Below, piece by piece: positions 49,867-60,922 of a DNA stretch of 64,000 bases. Source of the stretch: Synaphobranchus kaupii (taxonomy: Eukaryota; Chordata; Actinopteri; Anguilliformes; Synaphobranchidae); contig CM056391.1 of the NCBI GenBank assembly GCA_029718625.1, positions 23,474,305-23,538,304 on the forward strand. The letters are read 5' to 3'. Below the pieces are notes generated by a model. The model made no database searches. It saw nothing but the letters and a program-made list of their open reading frames with translations, and was not told where the DNA came from. The translations under genes and the position numbers were made by a program. Numbering within the stretch: the stretch's first letter is position 1; every line of letters starts with the position of its first letter.

Positions 49867-51496
49867 TGACTTCCTTTCAGGGCTGTGACCCTATGACCTT
49901 ACATTCAGGTTCCCTAACATTCTCATGTTAATCTTAGACTTAGTGTGGACATAAGCACAAATCTTCCTCTTTGAAAGATAAACTGTGACCCCAAATTCAA
50001 ATTTTTTATTAATAAAATATTTTTTATTTAAAATTATATTTTCTTTTCGCAATTGAAATTTTAGAACCTCAAAACTAAGTAATAAATATCTTGGCCAATG
50101 TAACAAGACCTTGTTATTGCCACCTAGTTACTTCAATCAGGAATCAAGCCAAAACAAACATTTTATATAGAGCATATGTACTGTGTATGCATATACTGTA
50201 TGTATGTGTAAGCGTGTAAGTGTAAGCTTGAGCTTAACAGTATGAGCTCATGTTATGAATCCATTTTTACTTAAAAAGAAATTTGGTTTGGAAGATGGCC
50301 ATCTTCATTTATGTGGACTGTAGCTTGTTTTCCCCCACGTCTGATCAAAGCCAGAGGAAGAGTCTCAGTGTATACGAGGCTATTTTGCTGCATGTGGCCC
50401 ATCTTAGCCAGCGCTCGCTGCACCGCCCAAAAATATCCACTGCGGGAGTTCTTCTGGAATTTTCCTGTTGACTCACGGACTACTTTTTCTTTGTTATTGT
50501 GGTTGTTGTTGTTGCAGCCTCTTTGTGTGCGAAGGCCTGACCCTTGTTCTCTCATGAGACGACAGTGTCGGCACATTCCCATATGTGTCCCGGGCAGGGG
50601 CCCTTTTTTGTTTAGAGCTGAAGGGAAAGCTTTTACTTTTTCCAGTAAGACTTATTCATCTTGTTTATGGTATCTAGCTAGAGATATTGTGACAGAAATC
50701 AGACAAAGGCAATAACCAGTATCATTACTCAAGTGTGCACACCTTCTGTGTAACAATGGCTAAAGGCCATCTCCTTAATACGTACTTCATTCGCCAGTGA
50801 GACTTTTCCAGTGCATATCTGTCACCTGTCCCCTGCCCATGTTTGTCCCAGCCGCTAACATGACAAACTCTTTTCTAAAGAGGCCAAAACTAGCGCACAT
50901 AATTGTGGGTAGGTGTGTTTGGGGTTGGCTGTAATTTGCATGGTGCCTGTCGTCTGGGCGAGCCGTGTGAGGTCGCCTCTCTCTATAAGCAAAATAGAAA
51001 TGATGTGGGTCAGACAGGCCTGGGTAATTGTGTCTTTGGCGGCATGGAGATCGGATCTGTTGCGAGAGGCAGTGGGTGGAGGGAAGCCGGGCGCCGGGGG
51101 AGACAATCTGTACGGCACTCCAGACTGTTCTGTAGAGGTGTGACTTACTTCAGTGGCAACGACGGCGCATTTCCACAAAAGCAGCGTCGCTCACGTTTTC
51201 TTCATCTTGAAGTGTCAGCACACATTTCATCGGCTGGATTGTTCTGTGACAGGCTGATTTTTGAACTGAAGCCCACCATCCCATACACAACCCCAATTCA
51301 ATTCACGCCCTCCCACCAACCCCATGATGGTATTTTATAAGAGATTATTTAAAAGTTGCACTATATTGCTTCAATTCTTCATTTCTTAGAAGATGATCGA
51401 ACAATGAGGCTGTATGTGAGAACTGTTATTTATAAGACAGACAAACCCTATTTATTGTACTGTAATAATCCTTGGCTCTTATGTCCTTCTAAAGTA
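49867..51496. other. Intergenic stretch, nothing recognised
   Basis: Open frames on both strands near 50300-51300 have no recognisable domain, and several overlap one another on opposite strands. The stretch 50900-51320 is somewhat more GC-rich than its surroundings. Confidence 0.5.
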
Positions 51497-51500
51497 ATAT

Positions 51501-51733
51501 CCCAGTGAACATTTTTGAGGTGAAAGGTCAGTTAAACGCTGTCTAGGCGTTCAGCTGAAAATCCAGCTACATTTGGTTAAAAAGCTTTCTAGCCGGCTAT
51601 AGGGCGTAGCCAGGCTATATCCAGGTAAAACCTGAGCTATATTGGTGTTAACCTAGTCCATTTATTTCAAAACGCCTCTCAACCTAGATTTCCACCCCTC
51701 TAGGCGTCTAGATTCCAGCTTTTGTTCAATGGG
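51501..51733. mobile_element. Small inverted-repeat element with CCCAGTGAACA termini
   Basis: Left CCCAGTGAACATTTTTG and right TTTGTTCAATGGG are imperfect inverted repeats, flanked by ATAT on both sides. The interior contains inverted echoes (TAGGCGTTCAGCTG, TCTAGGCGTCTAGA). No coding capacity. Confidence 0.65.
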
Positions 51734-51739
51734 ATATAT

Positions 51740-54600
51740 TGCACCATTAAACAAAAATATGGTACAGGTTATTCTTAGGTCCCCATGGACACAAAAGCAT
51801 TTCTGACCAGGGTCTGATTGGTGGACAACCACACACTTGGTTTGCATCTTTGCAAAAGATAATCTATAGAGGGAAGCTTAAAAAACCATAACAAAATTTG
51901 AAGTATGACGAGTTCTTCTGTAACTTTTTTATAAACAGATTTGTAGAACGAACAGGGTCAGTTCAATTGCAGTTCCTGTTTTTTCCCAAAGGGATACAGG
52001 CTTTTCCAGGGGTTGTCAGCTGAGGGAAGACTGTGTTCCAGCAAAATCTCCCCAAGAGGACCGTCACCTCTCATCCCTGCCCAACAGTCAGTCACTGAAC
52101 CCCACCCTCTCTTACTCTCTCCCCCAGCCCCCAATTTCTCCCTGTCTCGCTTTCTCTTGGAACAGGGCCAAGTCCTCACTGCTTTCTGCCAGCCCCTCCA
52201 ACCTGTTGTATGCAGGGCCAAAGAGCTGTGGGAAGGAAATGGGTCAACATCAGGTTATTGTCTATAACACAGTGTTGAACACACAAAGCTGATCTTGGGA
52301 ATGAGCAGTGTGTGGACATAAACAGTTTTGGGATATAGGTGGGCCAGGGGTTCTCAAGCTCTTCAAGTTAATGCAATTATTAAGCTTTGATATTTTCTGG
52401 TGACCCCAATTAACCTGAAAATGTTGCCTGACACATGGTCCAATAGGAAATATATGCATTAAATATATATATCAATATAACTGCAATTTTTAATTTTAAC
52501 CGTAATATTATGTTGACATTTTACGATGCCTTTTATGTTTGGGGTCAAATTGACCCTCGAAAGTTAAAACTGACACAAAACTATAGTAATAGAAAACATT
52601 CACTTTCTATGTCACCTTTTATATGTCTCCCAATTGATTCGCATTTTATCCCTAAATATTAAAAATCTGTGATGAAACATCTCATTTTAGAGCCTGAGGT
52701 AAGTGAAAGTTTGTTCAAAACCTGTATGGTAAAATGCCACCAGAATTACCCACAAACAATCTGAGATAAAAACTGAATAATGTTGTATATTTTCTTACAT
52801 TTTATACAACTACCCCACAAATGACCACACACAACACCTTTATATACAAAGTTGGTACAGGACTTTTGAAAACATAGCGTTATGTTTTCATTTTGTTTAC
52901 TATTTAATCGCAACAAATTAGGAAAAGTCATATAGTGCCAAGACGAAAAGTTAAGTTAACTGGTTTTTCAGAGACGTCAAACATTGAATTGACCCAAAAA
53001 ATAATATGGGGGTTAAAAGTGTGTTTCTGTGGAAGAAGAATGAAGTATATTTTTCTGCATGCATATTGCAGACCACCCCTCAGAACACGACTGACCCCAA
53101 CCCACAAGTTGCGAACCACTGGACGACAGGAAGCAGGCTGCAGAAATGATCCCACTCTTGCTCACTGAGTAAATACGATCAATTGTCGGGTTCATTACCT
53201 CTGGCACTATGAGTATTTAGTGTAGGTGGGGCTCCAACTGGAGGCAGCAAATCAAACGCAATTTGCCTGACCATTCCTTACAACTAGCTAGCATAAAAAA
53301 TAATGACGTAATATTTATAACAAATATTACAGTACATCTAGCTAGCCACCAGTGCATGTGTCCGCAACAATAATTAGCTAGAAAACATAAATTCCATTGC
53401 TAGCTACATGCCTGGAAATGACTTTTCTGAGTTACCTACCTTATTTGCATGTTTTTGCTGGCACCAGAAAAATAACAGGGGAATATTCTCACAAAATGCA
53501 ACTTTTCTCTCCTGACAATCTAGAGCAGTGTTGCCAGTTCGGTGATTTCATTTCTCAAAAGCAACTACCCACAAATCCAGACTGCCAGAGGAAAGGGGGG
53601 GGGGGGGAATAAGAACTGCAGCTGCCAAGTCGGCAGCCATTGCCAGGCATTTGCCCCAATACCCCAAGTACATCTGCGAAAGATCGATCTTTGTCAAACT
53701 TGGAAGAAAACATTCTCCGTAGTATGCAGAGCGCATGTGAAATTTCAACCCATTTTACCAAAACCTGGCAAATCGAATAACGTAGAAGCCATCTCTAAAG
53801 GTTACCCAGTGTCCTTATATTGTCATGATTGAGTGTAGTTTTACACTAAGTAACAATGACAAATGACAACAAACAACTTCTGAATTTTATGGAGGAAATT
53901 CTGGAGGAAGGTCTAAAGGACAAAAAAGAAACTGAACTCCAAACAAGCTGCTCTGTGGTACTCAACTTCAGACAGAAATTGGCTCATTAGTCACCCAATT
54001 GTTTCATGAGCAGGGCACACAGCAGCGAAGCTACTGACTTTGGATCAGCCTCCCTCACCAGTTGGTTTCTTGTGCATGATCTCCTCCATTTTGTAAACAT
54101 ACACAGAGGTCTGAAAATAAGGCAGTGTTTTCCCCCAAACCTCTCTGTGTGATATTTCTTAAATAATGCTGCTGAATAACTGAGAATTTGAAACAGACGA
54201 TTCATAAGGCAGTTTGCCATTATGTTAATCGGTACATTAAAATGGATAGGCTATGAGTGCAGAAGACTGATGCCGAGAACTCCAAAGTGCGATTTGTAAA
54301 TGCAAATGTCTGGTCTCTCCTACAACAAAATGTGATCATTTGTTGATGTGTATTTAATCAGACTTAAAATCAATACTGTGATCACACTGATCAGGAACCC
54401 TGTCAGTGGGGAGGGGAGAAGAGTGCAGTCCTTTGTTCTTGTATATAAATGGCTGTCTTGTCATTGTTCCCCTTGCCAATGAGTGTTTTCAAAAATGTGC
54501 AATGCATATTTCACATGTTTAGTGTATGGGCTGTAGCACATTGTATGAAGTTAAATTAAATGTATCCATTATTTCGTGTAACAAACCTACTTACTCAATT
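51740..54600. other. Intergenic stretch, nothing recognised
   Basis: It contains the GTTTGGGGTCAAATTGACCC block near 52537 and a G run at 53597-53607. No gene was recognised. Confidence 0.5.
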
Positions 54601-54870
54601 TATTACAAGCCTTTTGGGACGTCTCCTGGAGGGGGGTGAGCATACAAGTCCGATAATGAGCGAGGTAATTGCGGTTGCTGCGGTAACACTGGACAACGCT
54701 TGAGGACGGTTTTGCTTTCGAGTGAGCGTCAGTTGCAGTCTCACGTATTGTAGCTCCGTCGCGTGTCTAGCCTAGCACTCTGGCACAATCTGGCAATGCA
54801 AGCGCGGCTATTTATATCGTGGGGACAGGATGTACTGAGTAGGCTACAGCAGTGGGGTCATTCGAGGAGA
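54600..54870. promoter_or_regulatory. CpG-dense patch, possible promoter
   Basis: About 18 CpG dinucleotides fall in 270 bp (for example CTCCGTCGCGTG, GAGCGAGG, GCGCGG), while neighbouring kilobases have very few. Density like this often marks a promoter in vertebrates. No TATA box, exon or orientation could be fixed. A distant trpm1 start is one possibility but nothing ties it to that gene. Confidence 0.35.
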
Positions 54871-55579
54871 AGTAGTGTGTGTAGTCTAGTATACGGCATC
54901 AACATGGTTACTGCGCAAATTCTAACGTTTGCTCTCTATTGGTTGCTGATGCAGCATGCTTGTCTATCACAACCAGTTAAGATAATGGCACAGGCAAGTG
55001 AAATTCTTTCATCACGTTCGCCTATATTAGCTATCACACTCGCTTAAAAAGAGCAGTCAATAAGCCTCGCCCACTTAGTCAACTTGGCGACTCTTAGCAT
55101 GCACTCCAGCCAAAGCAGCCCCACAAAGAATGTGTTCGTGCTGTAAATTGCAAAAGCATCTTTCTTTCTGTTTTCATTTATTTCGAAGTCCAACATCGTG
55201 AAATTGTTACTTGGTCAGTAGTAGCCTATCGTGAGTTGACCAATAGTAGGCTACACGTGGTGGGAGTAGAGTAGGTGTGCATAATGCTCAACTTTGATAT
55301 TTAAATAGCTTAACTACCGTACATCGAGATACATCCCCACATCATGATGGTTAATTTAATCCTGATAAATATTTTCACATTGCGTAGGCTACCCCAATGC
55401 AACCTGTAGCCTAGTGTTTTGCTATATATTGATTACATATAGGATCACCACGATTAAAGCTACTGAATTATTATGTGGTTTAGAAGATGACATGGGTATC
55501 TTGCCAAAAATGTAAGCGTGGCAGACCCACATCACTGGTGTGCCGCCCTTCCGGTACAGTGCACAGACCAAAGCGTCAG

Positions 55580-55989
55580 CCCAGCAAACAGTGGACGTCC
55601 CAGGGACGCTCCCTCAAAGTTAAGATGTGACGTTTCCTAGGGATGTCCTAAAAACATTACTAGGACGTTATTAAATTATTAGGAAGGTCACTATTTGGTT
55701 ACAATATGACATTTAATTTGAAGTTTTCGGGGACGTTCAAGCAACATCCCTATGCGGTTATGATATGACGTTGTGCTCATAACATTCATGGGGCATTCAG
55801 GGACGTTCCTGTTACAATATAACGTCATGTAATGAATGTCTGGAGGACGTTGCTAGAACGTCCAGGGAACGTTCTCTGTGACGTCCACGTAACGTTTAGA
55901 AAACCCTACAAAAAGACGTCAAGGCGACGTCCTGATGACATTTTGAGACGTTCAGGGGATGTCCCGGAGACCTAATTTTGTTAGCTGGG
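55580..55989. mobile_element. ACGT-rich MITE with CCCAGC(A/T)AACA termini
   Basis: The left end CCCAGCAAACA and the right end TGTTAGCTGGG are inverted repeats. The tetramer ACGT occurs 16 times in 410 bp (about 1.6 expected), mostly in GGGACGTTC, GGACGT and AACGTCC contexts spread through the whole element. No coding capacity. Confidence 0.8.
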
Positions 55990-57330
55990 AGTGTAGCTCG
56001 TCGATTTTTAAAACTGGATATCAGTCTCAGACGCGAGTTTTCTTGACTGGAGAATCGTCTGCATTTTTTCTGAAATACAGGCAAATGGTCTGCTCTGTAG
56101 CCTAATGTAGGCTACAAATAGGCTATTCCCAGACCAGTAGGCTATATCTTTCATCGGGACTCGTGGATAGGCACATGTCTGATACGGTATGGGAAACGAA
56201 CCCAAACGTTGAACGTGAGTTTTATTTTCCAAAAGCCCTTAATTCAGGGTAAATAGGCAACATTTCTCCACATCTGCCGCGGGTAGAAGGACATATGATC
56301 TTTGTTATCCAAAAAGCCCATTGGAGGCAGTGTATTGCTTTACGTGGAAATTGTATTTAATATTGATTTTTAAATTGTTCTATTTGATTGCCCCATTTTT
56401 TGAAATTGTTGTTTGAGTTGCACAGTGCGTGTTTACTGAATAGGCTCCAGGTAGTTAAGTCGTGAGTATATGTGTGTAGGAGGTGTAAGTTTTGAAGGCC
56501 CAGCTCTGGGATTCTCTCAGAATACTGAATATAGGGGTTCGAAAGGCTTCAGTAATAATTCAGCAGCATGCTTAACACTGCAAGGGCAGACCACAGGCAT
56601 TGATCAATGGCACATTACAGAGTCTTAAAAGCAATCAGATGGCAGTCATGAATAGCAAGCACTTTCAAATGTTGTTTCTGTCTCTACAGCTGTGTTCCAG
56701 AATATGTTTCAGGAAAGATAAGTGATTAAAATGATTTTTTTTTAAATCTAATTATATACACTAGCCTATTACAAAACCGTCTTTAAATACCGTGGTATTA
56801 GCATTGATCCACTGAAAATGTCTGAGCAATTTATTTATTTTTTACTTCATCCAAAGGCATTTCTCATGGCAGAATGCAAAACTGAACCATTGCGGAGGAA
56901 ATCAATACCAGTCGATACCACTCAGTCAGTACCCATGATTACTTCATATGTTGCTGTGAGTCTCCTTCTGATACAGGGAAATATATTTTAATAAAACGTC
57001 AGGTGAGGAAACCAATTTATGAACTTAAGATGGACCTGTTCTCATCATCAGCTTTCATAATGTTCCTGTGTTCCCATGTTTAATAAAAGATCAACAGTAC
57101 TCGGTATTTAGCGGTATTTAGTGTCTGCTAAATAAATGTAATGTAATGTAATGTAATGGTATAGAGGAGATTATGCAGAGAACAGAGCAAAGATCATGTT
57201 TCGAGAACCGTATATGTTCATTCATTGTTAAGTGCATTGGTCAGGTAGGGTAATGTTGTGCTTATAGACTTTGACCATTTTGTCAGTGCTGCTAAACATT
57301 TTGTGCAAGGCAGTTGGAACTCCTGCATAT
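55990..57330. other. Intergenic stretch, nothing recognised
   Basis: Contains only an L2-tail remnant ending in (TAATG)n at about 57117-57159. Confidence 0.55.
57117..57159 (+). repeat. L2-tail remnant with TAATG repeats
   Basis: TTAGTGTCTGCTAAATAAAT is followed by about five TAATG units, the usual very end of the L2/SINE tail. Confidence 0.75.
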
Positions 57331-57331
57331 A

Positions 57332-58836
57332 CAGTGCAGTCTGTTAGTATTTGAACAGTGACACAATTTTTTGATGTTTTGTTTCTAATCCAGCACATTG
57401 CATTTTAAGTGAAACAATGTATACGAGGTTAAAGTGCAGACTGTAATCTTTAATTTGTGAGTATGTACATCCATATTGAGTGAGCTATGTAGGAATTGCA
57501 GCTCTTTTTATACACCGTCCACCCATTTTAGGGGACGAAAAGTAATTAGACAATTGACTGCTCAGCTGTTTCTTGGCCAGCTGTGTATTGTTGCATCATT
57601 ATTTAATGTACAAGAAAGCTCATAAAAGGTTTAGAGATTATTCTAGGTGTGGAATTTGCATTTGGAGGCTGTTGCTGTCTCTTAGCATGAAGACCAAAGA
57701 AGTGTCAATTCCAGTAAAGCACGTCATCATGGGGTGGAAACATCTGAATAAATCGATTAGAAAGACATAGCCAAACCACTGGGCGCACAAAATCTGCTGT
57801 TTGGTACGTTTTTAAGAAGCAGGAGTTCAGCTGGCGAGTTCAGCAATAGCAAACAATCTGGTCGACCACGGAAGACCGCTGTAGTAGATGACTGAAGAAT
57901 ACTTTCAATTGTGAAGAAAAAACCCCTTTCAACTGTGGAACAGATCAAGAACACTCTCCAGGATGTAGGCATATATGTGTCAAAGACAAAAATAAACAGA
58001 ATGTTACACCAGCATAACCTCAGAGGGTTCACTGCAAGATGCAAACCGCTGGTAAGAACATAACAGCCAGGTTTTAGTTTCCTAAAAGGCACATTTTAAA
58101 AAAATCTGTAGAGTTGTGTTGTGCTATAGACTCTGACCCTTATGAACAAACTCTTATGGACAGATGAGATGAGTATTAAGTTACCAGTGATGGAAAGAAA
58201 AGTATAGCGAAAGAAAGGAACTGCTCACCCCCCTCGTCTTTGAAACATAGTGGAGGTAGTGTTATGGCGTGGGCATGTATGGCTGCCACTGGAACTGGCT
58301 CACTTGTCTTTTTTGATGATGTGACTGCTGATGGCAGCTGCAGGATTAATTCTGAAGTGTACAGAAATATCTTATCTGTTCAGATCCAACCAAATGCCTC
58401 AAAACTCCTTGGAAGGCACTTCACCGTGCAGCCAGGACAATGACCCCAAAACACTGCTAAAGCAACCAGTTTTTCAGGGCCAAAAAAGATGGCTGCAGTA
58501 CAGGCCTGACAGAGAATCACCCAGGCGATCCAGCATCTGGTGATTTCTGTGGGTCGCAGACTTCAGGCATTCAATGCAAATTTTCAACCAAGCACTAAAT
58601 ATGACAACTTTATTTAAGATTATGTTCATTTGTCTGATCAAAACTAAAATGGGGGAATATGTATTAAAAGGGCTGTAATTCCTACATGGATCAGTGGATA
58701 TGAATACCCTTACATTAAAGCTGACAGTCTGCACTTTAAAATCATATTCATTGTTTCCTTTCAGATCCAATGTGCCGGATTACAGAGCTAAAAAACAAAA
58801 AGTTTGTCGTTGTCCAAATACTTACGGACAGCACTG
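57332..58836 (+). mobile_element. Decayed Tc1-like transposon (family C)
   Basis: The element is 1505 bp, starting CAGTGCAGTCTGTTAGTATT and ending with an inverted match, flanked by TA (57330-57331, 58837-58838). The transposase is fragmentary: KHSGGSVMAWACMAATGTGS then LVFFDDVTADG and INSEVYRNILSVQIQPNASK can be read at 58240-58440, stopping at FTVQPGQ, just before the second catalytic Asp. The SPDLNP segment is deleted. It is the same family as the fragment at 31430-32200. Confidence 0.93.
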
Positions 58837-58924
58837 TATTTCCAACTGTATAGTAAAATCAAGCAAAATGTTAACATGAGCTATGAATACTGTTGCTTAG
58901 AGAGTGGGCATATTTTTGTAGTAT

Positions 58925-59018
58925 GTAGTATTACATTACATTAAAATCATTTGACGCTTTTATCCAAAGCAACATACAATAAGTGCATACTGAAGGTCAT
59001 TGAAGCAACTACAAAGCA
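58925..59018 (-). mobile_element. Extra L2 3'-tail piece
   Basis: ATCATTTGACGCTTTTATCC, then AAAGCAACATACAATAAGTG, is a second worn copy of the tail that follows at 59030-59120, so a short truncated copy abuts the longer L2 element. Confidence 0.8.
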
Positions 59019-60922
59019 TTACATTACATTACATTACAATCATTTGGCAGACGCTTTTATCCAAAGCGACGTACAATAAGTGCATATTGAAGGTAATTGA
59101 CGCGACTACAAAGCAAATCCGACAAAGCACCGCTTTCTCACAGCGTAGGAGCTATCCCTAGTAATAAACATGAGAAGTACACAGTCAGCTATACATTCTG
59201 AACTATAGAATAACCAAAAACACAAGTTAAATAGAAAACAGGAAGCGAATACTATAGAATGGCCCTATATAGGTATAGTTTTAGTCGAGGTGGAGTCTGA
59301 AAAAGTGCGTTTTCAGACCACGACGAAAAACACAGTGTTTCAGCTGAGCGCAGCAGAGTGGGGAGTTCGTTCCACCACTGGGGAGCTAGGGTGGAAAAGC
59401 TCCGCAGTTGGGACGAGCAGCCAGCAGCCATACCACTATGCAATCTGCGCCTGCTGAATGGCTGGAGCTAAGCAGGTTGTGGGCTTGGTTAGTACTTGGA
59501 TGGGAGACCTCCGGGGAAAACTAAGTTGCTGCTGGAAGTGGTGTTGGTGGGCCAGTAGGGGGCAGTCTTCCCTCTGGTCAAATAAACCCCAATGCCCCAG
59601 TGCAGTGTTGGGGACACTGTGCTGTAGGAGATGCCGTCTTTCGGATGAGACGTTAAACCGAGGTCCTGACTCACTGTGGTCATTAAAGATCCCATGACAC
59701 TTATCGTAAAGAGTAGGGGTTTCCCCGGTGTCCTGGCTAAACTCCCAACCCAGGCTCATTCAATCTGCCACCTAATCATCCCCCAGTTTAATTGGCAAAA
59801 AAAAAAATTCTTCTCTCCCTCTCCACCTCAGCTGATGTGTGGTGAGCATACTGGCGCAAAATGGCTGCCGTTGCATCACCCAGGTGGGTGCTACACATTG
59901 GTGGTGGTAGAGGCGAGTTTCCCCCTCATCATTGTAAAGTGCTTTGAGTATCGAGAAAGGCGCTATATAAATGCCATGCATTATTATTATTATTACGAGC
60001 GGGAGCCTTTAACACGGAGGGAGGGAAGTGCAAGTCGCCCTGCAGCAGCAGAGCGAAGTGGTCGAGCAGGGGCGTAGTGCTGGATTAAGTCCTGTAGGTA
60101 GGAGGGGCCTGACCTTCTGGCTGCAGTGTAGGCCAGGGTCAGAACTTTGAACCTGATCCTGGCCACGACCGGCAGCCAGTGGAGTGACCTCAGCAGGGGG
60201 GGTGATGTGCGAAAACTTCGGGAGGTTGAACACAAGCCGAGCAGCCGCATTCTGGACCAGTTGTAGGGGCAGAATGGCGCAGGCAGTAGTCCAGTAGTGA
60301 GGTGACCATGGTCTGGACAAGAAGCTGGGTGGAGTAGGAGGTCAGGTACGGCCGAATCCTCCTGATATTGTACAGGAGAAACCTGCAGGACATTGCCGTT
60401 GCCCTGATGTGTTCTTTGAAGTCCAGCTGGTCATCCAGGACCACCCCCAGGTTCCTTGCAGAGCAGGAGGCGGTCACCATGGTTCCATCGACGGTGATGG
60501 ACAGGTCTTGTAGCGGGGAGGTCTTGTATGGCATGAAGAGCAGCTCCGTCTTTTCAAGGTTGAGCTTCAGGTGATGCCTAGCAATCCACTCAGAGATGTC
60601 AGCCAGGCAAGCAGATATCCTCACCTTAACCTGTGGGGTAGTTGGAGGGAATGAGAGGAAGAGTTGATTGTCATCAGCATAGCTATGATAAGAGAAGTCA
60701 TATGAATTAATAACCAAACCAAGAGACTTAGTGTAAATGGAGAACTGCAGAGGACCCAGTACAGATCTCTGCAGGACTCCTGTAAAAAGTGGATGAGGTG
60801 CAGAGACAGAGCCCTTCCAGGAGACTTGGTAGGATCTATCTGTGAGATAGGATACAAACCAAGAGAGATCACTTCCAGAAATGCCCATCTCAGCCAGTGT
60901 GGAATTCAGGAGTTTGTGGTTG
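59019..60922 (-). mobile_element. 5'-truncated L2-type LINE split by a SINE
   Basis: The minus strand reads a CR1/L2-clade reverse transcriptase: NHKLLNSTLAEMGISGSDLS, WFVSYLTDRSYQVSWKGSVS, the catalytic YADD in YHSYADDNQLFLSFP, ISEWIARHHLKLNLEKTELL and ARNLGVVLDDQLDFKEHI to about 60300. It then continues in other frames with LVQNAAARLVFNLPKFSHIT and LLRSLHWLPVVARIRF. After the SINE the frame resumes with SFSTLAPQWWNELPTLLRSA at 59443-59250, followed by the 3' tail. At least two frameshifts are present. One Gly of the PQG motif is altered (LQRSVLGPL). The endonuclease part is missing. Confidence 0.93.
59421..59994 (+). mobile_element. 5S-rRNA-derived SINE inserted in the L2 LINE
   Basis: The head matches vertebrate 5S rRNA: GCCATACCAC, GGAGCTAAGCAGG and GGTTAGTACTTGGATGGGAG, covering the internal pol III promoter. 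The body has GATGAGACGTTAAACCGAGG and CACTGTGGTCATTAAAGATC. The tail has TTGTAAAGTGCTTTGAGTAT, GGCGCTATATAAATG and an ATT run. ACGAGCAG (59413-59420) and ACGAGCGG (59995-60002) flank it as a target duplication, and removing it restores the L2 frame (KGSRS to SQLRSF). It is a SINE3-type element, not a working 5S gene. Confidence 0.93.

Noticed and set aside
50271..51340. Several open frames of 100-145 residues on both strands
   Set aside because: They overlap each other, contain no recognised motif, and have no convincing exon boundaries consistent with one gene.
59421..59530. 5S rRNA gene
   Set aside because: Only the promoter-bearing head resembles 5S; the sequence diverges and continues into a SINE body with a LINE-like tail and target duplication.
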